Assembly (NCBI GenBank): GCA_040509055.1
Contig: JBEVLT010000162.1
Coordinates: 1-6,206 of the forward strand
Length of the DNA stretch: 6,206 nucleotides
Direction: 5' to 3'
Source of the DNA: JAJKIP01 sp040509055
Lineage (GTDB): Bacteria; Bacteroidota; Bacteroidia; Chitinophagales; Chitinophagaceae
Below the pieces are notes generated by a model, which saw only the letters and a list, made by a program, of their open reading frames with translations, was not told the DNA's origin and made no database searches. Made by a program: the position numbers and the translations under genes. Below are positions 1 to 4,853 of the stretch, one piece after another (position 1 is the stretch's first letter; each line of letters starts with the position of its first letter).

Positions 1-1579
1 GGTTCTCAACAAATTCCTTGATTGCGTTCAACAATTCCTGCACGTTCTCGTACCGGCTTAATCCTTCAACGGTTTTATCTTCATACAATTCGCGCAGCAG
101 ACCTGAACCTTTGGCGATCTCAAACGCAGCGTCGTAAGCATCCTTTCGTTCGATCTCCAAACGAAAGCGACTGATCATCGCCACAAAGTCTTCCACTGGG
201 CTGGCAGCCCTGCCACCAATAAAAGACTGCGCATTTTGCAACACTTCCCAAATGGAAATGGCGTGGTCATTGGCGGCGACAATGATCTTATCAACATTTG
301 AATCGCCGATACCGCGTTTCGGAAGATTGATGATTCTTCTGAACGATGCTTCGTCCTGCTGATTGAGTGCGAAGCGCAGATAGCCGAGCAGGTCTTTAAT
401 TTCCTTGCGCTGATAGAACGACAGGCCGCCCACGACTTTGTACTTAATGTTCATGCGGCGCAACGCTTCTTCGATCGCCCGCGACTGGCTGTTCGTTCGG
501 TATAAAATGACAAAGTCATTGAACTTCAGCTGTGCCTGCATCTTCTCCTCGAAGATCGACGTGGCGATCAGCTTGCCTTCCTCATTGTCGGATACCGCTT
601 TGATTAATTCAATCGGCGATCCGATCTCATTGCTGGTCCAGACATTCTTAGGAATCTGCGCCTTGTTTTTGGCGATCACCGAATTGGCGGCGTTGACGAT
701 GGTGCTGGTCGACCGGTAGTTCTGCTCAAGCTTAATGATGCGGAGGTCGGGGTAATCTTTTTCGAAATTCAGAATGTTGCTGATGTCGGCACCACGGAAT
801 GAATAAATGCTCTGTGCATCGTCGCCCACCACGCATACGTTTTCATGCATGGCGCCCAGCAGCTTGATGATCTCGTACTGCGCCGGGTTGGTATCCTGGT
901 ACTCGTCGATAAGAATATACCGGAACTTGCGCTGGTATTTGCTCAGGCTGTCGGGGTATGCTTTCAGCAGCTCGTAAAATTTCAGCAGGAGGTCATCAAA
1001 ATCCATTGCCCCGTTTTTGAAACAGCGCTTTACATAGGCGTCGTAGATCTGTGCAATGGCCGGCCGGTTGCCGCGCATGTCTTCCTGCTGGATATAATAA
1101 TCGGTGGCATATTCCGCCGGGCCGATCAGTGCATTCTTGGCTGAGGAAATGCGGTTGTAAACAGTATTGGGTTTGTACTGTTTGTCATCCAGGTGCATTT
1201 CATTGATCACCGTTTTCACCACGCTTTTGGCATCGTCCGTATCGTAGATGGTAAACTGGTTGGGATAGCCCAGCCGGTGCGCTTCGGCGCGCAGGATGCG
1301 GGCAAAAACGGAGTGGAACGTGCCGATATACAGGTTTCTTGCTTCGTTGTTGCCGAGTATCTTTTCCACCCGCTCCTTCATCTCTTTGGCGGCCTTGTTG
1401 GTAAACGTGAGCGCCAGGATATTAAAGGCGTCTACTCCCTGCGCCATCAGGTGGGCGATGCGGGTGGTAAGCACCTTGGTTTTACCGCTTCCGGCCCCTG
1501 CCACGATCATCAGCGGCCCATCGATATGCAGTACGGCCTCACGTTGCCGCTCGTTCAAATCCTTCAGGTAGTCTTGCAT
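1..1579 (-). CDS. pcrA: UvrD/PcrA-type superfamily 1A DNA helicase, N-terminal 526 residues (3' end outside window)
   Basis: An ATP-driven 3'-to-5' DNA helicase of the UvrD/PcrA/Rep family, which acts in the cytoplasm in excision repair, replication restart and removal of proteins from DNA. The reading frame is open from an ATG at 1579 down to base 1. Visible motifs are the Q-motif region LNERQREAV (residues 8-16), Walker A AGAGSGKT (27-34), motif Ia LTFTNKAAKEM (57-67), motif Ib GTFHS (86-90), motif II DEYQDT (225-230), motif III GDDAQSIYSFRGAD (252-265) and motif IV QNYRST (286-291), then domain 2A beginning near VILYRTNSQSRA (357-368). Motifs V and VI would follow past the left edge, so completeness cannot be judged. 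DEYQDTN is closer to PcrA than to E. coli UvrD; the symbol is by family resemblance. An in-frame stop lies shortly upstream of the chosen ATG, so no longer start is available nearby. Codon choice changes along the gene (see findings). Confidence 0.96.
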   Translation of the reverse strand, partial: MQDYLKDLNERQREAVLHIDGPLMIVAGAGSGKTKVLTTRIAHLMAQGVDAFNILALTFTNKAAKEMKERVEKILGNNEARNLYIGTFHSVFARILRAEAHRLGYPNQFTIYDTDDAKSVVKTVINEMHLDDKQYKPNTVYNRISSAKNALIGPAEYATDYYIQQEDMRGNRPAIAQIYDAYVKRCFKNGAMDFDDLLLKFYELLKAYPDSLSKYQRKFRYILIDEYQDTNPAQYEIIKLLGAMHENVCVVGDDAQSIYSFRGADISNILNFEKDYPDLRIIKLEQNYRSTSTIVNAANSVIAKNKAQIPKNVWTSNEIGSPIELIKAVSDNEEGKLIATSIFEEKMQAQLKFNDFVILYRTNSQSRAIEEALRRMNIKYKVVGGLSFYQRKEIKDLLGYLRFALNQQDEASFRRIINLPKRGIGDSNVDKIIVAANDHAISIWEVLQNAQSFIGGRAASPVEDFVAMISRFRLEIERKDAYDAAFEIAKGSGLLRELYEDKTVEGLSRYENVQELLNAIKEFVEN

Positions 1580-1583
1580 GCGG

Positions 1584-1591
1584 CAAATTTA
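1584..1591 (-). promoter_or_regulatory. Possible Bacteroidota -7 box (TAnnTTTG) just before the helicase start
   Basis: Read on the minus strand this is TAAATTTG, an exact match to the Bacteroidota -7 consensus TAnnTTTG. It ends only four bases before the helicase ATG, so if used it would give a leaderless or nearly leaderless transcript. I see no convincing TTG -33 element about 20 bases upstream, and an eight-base pattern with two free positions can occur by chance in AT-rich DNA. Confidence 0.2.
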
Positions 1592-1619
1592 CAACATGCG
1601 GAAAGTCTGGCCTGATATT

Positions 1620-1668
1620 TATACTATATCACTGAAACCATTTTTCAACGCAAAAATTGAATAGTATA
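1620..1668. repeat. Nested inverted repeats in the helicase/ytxH divergent spacer
   Basis: TATACTAT (1620-1627) is the exact reverse complement of ATAGTATA (1661-1668), whose last base is the A of the YtxH start codon. Nested inside is a second pair, ATTTTT (1640-1645) and AAAAAT (1652-1657), with loop CAACGC. A competing hairpin, TGATAT (1613-1618) with ATATCA (1626-1631), shares part of the left outer arm. The spacer between the divergent genes is 88 bp. All arms are AT-rich, so the structures would be weak and chance is a real possibility. A regulatory role (operator or start-codon occlusion) is inference. Confidence 0.3.
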
Positions 1669-1889
1669 TGAGCAAATTATTAACCGGGCTGGCCTTGGGT
1701 GTAGTGGTCGGTTTGTTACTCGCCCCTGATAAAGGTTCTGAAACCCGCAGAAAGATTGCTGAAAAAGGAAGAGAACTCAAAGATCGTTTCGACGATTTCG
1801 TGGATTCGCTGAGCGATAAGATCGATTCCCTGCGTGCAGAGGCTGAAGAAACCGTCGAAGAAGCAAGACCTTCCACTTATCCTGCCTGA
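1668..1889 (+). CDS. Small YtxH-like membrane protein (73 residues)
   Basis: A short protein with the layout of the YtxH family (gas-vesicle/general-stress-like proteins, PF12732 by resemblance). Residues 4-19 form a glycine-rich hydrophobic segment (LLTGLALGVVVGLLLA), followed by the typical junction APDKGSETRRKI and then a long charged amphipathic helix, about residues 22-66, able to form a coiled coil. It is probably anchored in the inner membrane with the helix in the cytoplasm. The biochemical role of YtxH proteins is not settled; in Bacillus ytxH is stress-induced. The ATG at 1668 begins exactly at the hydrophobic segment and no Shine-Dalgarno sequence is seen, as is usual in Bacteroidota. 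The gene stands alone: divergent from the helicase upstream and closed by a strong terminator 20 bases past the stop. Length is normal for the family. Confidence 0.9.
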   Translation: MSKLLTGLALGVVVGLLLAPDKGSETRRKIAEKGRELKDRFDDFVDSLSDKIDSLRAEAEETVEEARPSTYPA

Positions 1890-1909
1890 CCGGCCGGAAA
1901 TGTTTATCG

Positions 1910-1959
1910 CAGGCTGACATACATTTGGTAACACGAATGTGCGTCAGCCTGTTCTTTTT
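1910..1959 (+). terminator. Rho-independent terminator of the YtxH gene
   Basis: CAGGCTGAC (1910-1918) pairs perfectly with GTCAGCCTG (1943-1951). The stem continues after one A-C mismatch with six further pairs, one of them T-G (1920-1925 with 1936-1941), closing a ten-base loop at 1926-1935. The T-rich run TTCTTTTT follows at 1952-1959. It starts 20 bases after the YtxH stop. The strong T tract is only on the plus-strand side, so it should act mainly on YtxH transcripts, although the hairpin also lies just past the end of the convergent gene at 1982. Confidence 0.88.
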
Positions 1960-1981
1960 GTGGAAGAACGTCTACAGCTGG

Positions 1982-2176
1982 TCAGGTGGCTTTGTCCCGC
2001 GTATTGCGGATGAGGCCGATGCCGGCAAAGAAAAAGATGGCGCCGAGAATACCAAAGGTCAGTATCTGTTTGATATTGTAGCTATTGCTGCCGCCGCCCA
2101 GGAAGTTGGCGCCTGCCAGTACCAGTCCCGCTACGCCCAGCACGATGAGTATAATACCGATTGTTCTTTTTTCCAT
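1982..2176 (-). CDS. Small two-helix membrane protein, DUF3185-like (64 residues)
   Basis: A 64-residue hydrophobic protein of unknown function. It starts with MEKRTIGIILIVLGVAGL; residues about 5-23 and 38-57 are hydrophobic and would cross the inner membrane, joined by a short polar, glycine-rich turn (GGGSNSYN, 27-34) and ending in a charged tail (RNTRDKAT). This two-helix hairpin layout resembles DUF3185 and similar short Bacteroidota membrane proteins, an assignment by pattern only. The frame stays open further upstream to 2488, but that extension runs antisense through the start of the peptidase gene and has no membrane-protein or signal character, so the ATG at 2176 is chosen. It converges with the YtxH gene across the terminator region and diverges from the peptidase gene. 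No Shine-Dalgarno sequence or clear promoter was seen. Confidence 0.82.
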   Translation of the reverse strand: MEKRTIGIILIVLGVAGLVLAGANFLGGGSNSYNIKQILTFGILGAIFFFAGIGLIRNTRDKAT

Positions 2177-2190
2177 AATCCCGTTTGTTT

Positions 2191-2254
2191 GAACAGGATG
2201 TGCAAATGATATGCCCCGTGTTCCGGTGCAGGTTTTGCAACATTGTTCCTGTTC
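2191..2254. repeat. Two-part dyad in the spacer between the small membrane protein and peptidase genes
   Basis: GAACAGGA (2191-2198) is the exact reverse complement of TCCTGTTC (2247-2254), and just inside it TGCAAA (2201-2206) is the exact reverse complement of TTTGCA (2234-2239). Together they give 14 paired bases with an unequal internal gap (2 versus 7 bases) and a 27-base central loop. The element fills most of the 91-bp divergent spacer and ends 13 bases before the peptidase ATG. It could be an operator shared by both genes or an RNA hairpin in either leader; neither role is shown. Confidence 0.4.
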
Positions 2255-2267
2255 TAATTCTTCCCGT

Positions 2268-3593
2268 ATGCACCTACTTCGTTTTTCCGGGCCGGTACCT
2301 GTGCCGGCTGCCGTTTTCTTATTCATGGTCCTGCTGTCCTGCAGCCCATCGCAGAAAGGCATTTTTGCTAAAAAGACCCCGCATGAAAAATATGCAGACG
2401 GGCTGCAATCCGCCGGGCTGCATACCTCTGCCATGGGCCGGCAATGGCTGGCTGCAGCGCAAAAAAGTCTGGGACAGCCACTAAGCATCAGCCTGCCCTA
2501 CCGGGAAACCGGATATTTCGCTGCCGACAAACCCGGCGCCGCCGGCTACCGGTTCACAGCCAAACGGGGCGAGCGGCTGTCGGTAAAGCTGACGACCGTG
2601 CCGGCCACCGGCACCCTGGTCTTTACCGAGCTCTGGGAGGCACGTGCCGCCGGTGAAGCGCCCCGCTTGCTGGGGGTCACGGATACGGCCACCCAGCAGC
2701 TGGAGTACGATGTGGAGAATGAAGCGGGCTTCCTGGTGCGGGTGCAGCCCGAGCTGCTGAAGGGGGTGGAGTATACCCTGGTGATCAGCACGGCGCCGTC
2801 CCTGGCCTTTCCGGTACAATCCTCCGGCAACCCACGCATCATCAGCACCTGGGGCGCCGGCCGCGATGGGGGCAGCCGCAGCCATGAGGGCATCGATATA
2901 TCGGCTAAGTTCCGTACACCGGCACTGGCTGCCGCCGATGGCCGGGTGACCTCGGTGACCGACAATAACCTCGGGGGCAAGGTAGTGTTCATGCGCCCGC
3001 AGGGCAAAAATTACAACCTGTACTATGCGCACCTGGATTCGCAGATCGCTGCCTCCGGGCAGTCCGTAAAGAAGGGAGACGTGCTGGGACTGGTGGGCAA
3101 TACCGGCAATGCCCGTAATACGGTGCCGCACCTGCACTTCGGTATCTATACCATGGGCGGCGCCATCGATCCGCTGCCTTTTGTAAATCCCGACCGGCCG
3201 GCGATACCCGCTATTACTGCGCCGCTGAAAGTAGTGAACGGGTTTGTCCGCAACACAGTGCCGGCCAGCCTGTACGCCACGCCGTCTGCAAAAGGAGAAG
3301 TGATGGAAAGGCTGGCCGCCAATACCATTGTGCAGGTGCTGGGCGCCGCCGGCAGCTGGTACCGCGTGGTGCTGCCCGACCAGCGCGAAGGCTTTATTGC
3401 CAGCAGCTCCGTTACGGCTGCGCCACTGCGCACCATCAATACCCGCCAGGAGACCAGGTTGCTGGATGCGCCGTTCGCCACTGCTGCCGCTAAAAAGCTG
3501 GTTCCTTCCGGCGCCAGGCTCACGCTGGTAGGGGAGTATGGCAATCACTACCTGGCGCAGCATGACGAGGTGGTGGGCTGGATCAGCAAATGA
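2268..3593 (+). CDS. M23-family (LytM-type) metallopeptidase lipoprotein with two C-terminal SH3-like domains
   Basis: A predicted zinc endopeptidase that cuts peptidoglycan cross-bridges or stem peptides in the periplasm, anchored by lipid. The ATG at 2268 gives a 441-residue protein with a lipoprotein signal: a hydrophobic stretch at about 9-23 and lipobox LLSC, with Cys25 the lipidation site. An upstream ATG at 2211 would bury the signal behind 19 residues and is less likely. Residues about 70-178 are beta-rich, with an AGYRFTAKRGERLSV stretch recalling pre-peptidase (PPC-like) domains. The M23 domain covers about 190-305, with HEGID (His206, Asp210) and HLH (His288, His290) plus YYAHLD (His255). 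All the expected zinc and catalytic residues are present, so it should be active. The tail holds two SH3-like units, about 325-385 (ending GFIASS) and 388-441 (ending GWISK), likely wall-binding. The residues after Cys25 (SPSQKG) lack acidic residues, so surface export is not suggested. Its 3' end converges with the VWA gene 23 bp away. Confidence 0.93.
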   Translation: MHLLRFSGPVPVPAAVFLFMVLLSCSPSQKGIFAKKTPHEKYADGLQSAGLHTSAMGRQWLAAAQKSLGQPLSISLPYRETGYFAADKPGAAGYRFTAKRGERLSVKLTTVPATGTLVFTELWEARAAGEAPRLLGVTDTATQQLEYDVENEAGFLVRVQPELLKGVEYTLVISTAPSLAFPVQSSGNPRIISTWGAGRDGGSRSHEGIDISAKFRTPALAAADGRVTSVTDNNLGGKVVFMRPQGKNYNLYYAHLDSQIAASGQSVKKGDVLGLVGNTGNARNTVPHLHFGIYTMGGAIDPLPFVNPDRPAIPAITAPLKVVNGFVRNTVPASLYATPSAKGEVMERLAANTIVQVLGAAGSWYRVVLPDQREGFIASSSVTAAPLRTINTRQETRLLDAPFATAAAKKLVPSGARLTLVGEYGNHYLAQHDEVVGWISK

Positions 3594-3616
3594 TTGAAAA
3601 GGTTAGCAACGGCCTG

Positions 3617-4777
3617 TTACCGGATGATCATGTTGAACCGGCGCGCCTGCTCTTTGATGATTCGTTCGATCTCCGATTCAAGCGTCTGGCCTTCCGTAGT
3701 GGCCGTTTTGCCTTTGTTCACAGCGATATAAGCATCCCGTTTGGTATTGAGCACGGCTATTTCCTGCTGGATCAATGAGCGTTCAGCCTGTTTGCCCTTT
3801 ACGATCTGCTGCAGCTCGCCGCGGCTTTTGTTTTTCAGACTGTCCGGCAGGGTTGCCAGATCCACTTTGGCTATGTACAGGCTATCGCTGCGGGTGGCAT
3901 CTACCAGGTCCCAGGAAGAGTTGCCATATACCTGGCTGTTCCCCTTTACCGCTACCCGTTTGGCGGCTACCGATTTGCTCATGCCCATATTCAGCTTGTC
4001 CACCTGCGCCTGTTTCCTGTATCCGGCACTGCCGGAGGCGCCATAGGCGATATAGGTCCCGTTCAGCCGGTCATTCAGCACAAACAGGGTACTGTCATAC
4101 GGTGTCGCTATATCGTCGATCTGGGCGTCCTGGTTGATATGCGTATAGCTGCCGTTGCCGCATTCGCTGCCCAGCTTCCAGTGTTCCTGTATACCCAGCA
4201 GCTTATCGCCGCAGTAAATGGTGTTGACGATCACTCCTTTTCTTTTTGCTTCTGCGCAGGCGCGTGTCCAGGGTATATCGCCCTGCAGGAAATCTTCGTT
4301 GCCGGCAATAAAGATCACCTTGTAGCCGGAGCGAGCCGCGTCCCAGCCCAGCTGCGTAAGCGAAGTATACATCACATGGCCGCAATATTCGTCGCCCCCG
4401 CTGGTCTGCAGAGCGAAGAGGTTTTGCGAAACCTGGTCCAGGTCGCCGGTAAATGAATTGATCTGCCGGATATACCCGTCCTTCACGCCATTGGCCGGCC
4501 GGCCATACTCGTACAGCGCTATTTCAATGGAGGGGGCTACGCCGTCGCACTGCGCCCGGCCCATCACGCTCACCATGTTCCATAGCTGGGCCTTGGCCTG
4601 TTCGATCAGGCCATCCATGCTGTTGCTGACATCCAGCAGCACCGCTACCTGTATTTTGGGCGGAACCGGTTTGGCTGGCGCCGGTTGGGCGGCAGCATCA
4701 GGTTTGAAGGAGTCGAGTGTGGCAAGGGAACCGAAGATGAGGAAAACGAAGGCGGCAGGTTTGAGCAGGCTGGGCAT
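3617..4777 (-). CDS. Exported von Willebrand factor A (VWA) domain protein with C-terminal coiled coil
   Basis: A predicted periplasmic or membrane-anchored VWA protein of 386 residues. The start at 4777 gives a Sec-type signal (MPSLLKPAAFVFLIFGSL) followed by a proline/alanine-rich linker. An ATG at 4822 would add 15 residues (MCKCAVVRIL...) and cannot be excluded. The VWA domain spans about 40-235. The MIDAS metal site begins with DVSNS (Asp49, Ser51, Ser53), a candidate MIDAS threonine is Thr125 in QTSGGDE, and the third MIDAS loop reads AGNED (158-162) rather than the usual TDG, so metal binding may differ. Five cysteines (77, 132, 174, 189, 206) fall in the domain and could form disulfides after export. 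Residues about 318-375 are charged and heptad-like, probably a coiled coil. VWA domains mediate protein binding; no partner is evident. The gene lies 76 bp downstream of the helical-repeat gene on the same strand and may be co-transcribed. No terminator is seen in the 23 bp before the peptidase stop. Confidence 0.88.
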   Translation of the reverse strand: MPSLLKPAAFVFLIFGSLATLDSFKPDAAAQPAPAKPVPPKIQVAVLLDVSNSMDGLIEQAKAQLWNMVSVMGRAQCDGVAPSIEIALYEYGRPANGVKDGYIRQINSFTGDLDQVSQNLFALQTSGGDEYCGHVMYTSLTQLGWDAARSGYKVIFIAGNEDFLQGDIPWTRACAEAKRKGVIVNTIYCGDKLLGIQEHWKLGSECGNGSYTHINQDAQIDDIATPYDSTLFVLNDRLNGTYIAYGASGSAGYRKQAQVDKLNMGMSKSVAAKRVAVKGNSQVYGNSSWDLVDATRSDSLYIAKVDLATLPDSLKNKSRGELQQIVKGKQAERSLIQQEIAVLNTKRDAYIAVNKGKTATTEGQTLESEIERIIKEQARRFNMIIR

Positions 4778-4831
4778 AAGCAGGCTTTGGAACAAGATGC
4801 GAACAACCGCGCATTTGCACAATTTTCCCGT

Positions 4832-4843
4832 CGCCGGCCGGCG
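4832..4843. repeat. Perfect 12-bp palindrome CGCCGGCCGGCG
   Basis: A perfect 12-base GC palindrome sits in the 76-bp gap between the helical-repeat gene and the VWA gene. Its flanks do not extend the symmetry, and neither strand has a proper T tract right after it on the transcribed side, so it is not a clear terminator. GGCCGG words are frequent in this DNA, which lowers its significance. Confidence 0.3.
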
Positions 4844-4853
4844 TGTTTTGCAT

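Noticed and set aside
1193..1615. 140-codon plus-strand frame opposite the helicase start
   Set aside because: Antisense to helicase motifs Walker A to Ib that are fully conserved; no protein features of its own.
1948..2255. CCTGTTCT at 1948-1955 and again at 2248-2255, flanking the small membrane protein gene as direct repeats
   Set aside because: Eight-base words repeat by chance at this scale, and each copy is already part of another structure (terminator, dyad); no insertion-sequence features lie between.
2211..2267. Alternative ATG at 2211 for the peptidase
   Set aside because: It would place 19 residues before a good lipoprotein signal; the ATG at 2268 puts the lipobox at the expected distance.
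2177..2488. Upstream extension of the small membrane protein frame to a Met at 2488
   Set aside because: The extra 104 residues are the complement of the peptidase N-terminus, have no sensible composition, and would push the first membrane helix far inside.
2481..3563. Long 360-codon open frame on the minus strand opposite the peptidase gene
   Set aside because: It is antisense to a well-supported M23 gene, has no signal, domain or membrane pattern, and long antisense frames are expected in GC-rich coding DNA.
3594..3616. Possible bidirectional terminator between the peptidase and VWA stops
   Set aside because: Only a GGT/ACC plus AAC/GTT pairing with a four-base bulge can be drawn, and no T tract follows on either strand.
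4494..4505. GGCCGGCCGGCC run
   Set aside because: It lies inside the VWA coding sequence (Tyr-Gly-Arg-Pro-Ala region), and similar CCGGCC words recur across the window as part of normal codon use.
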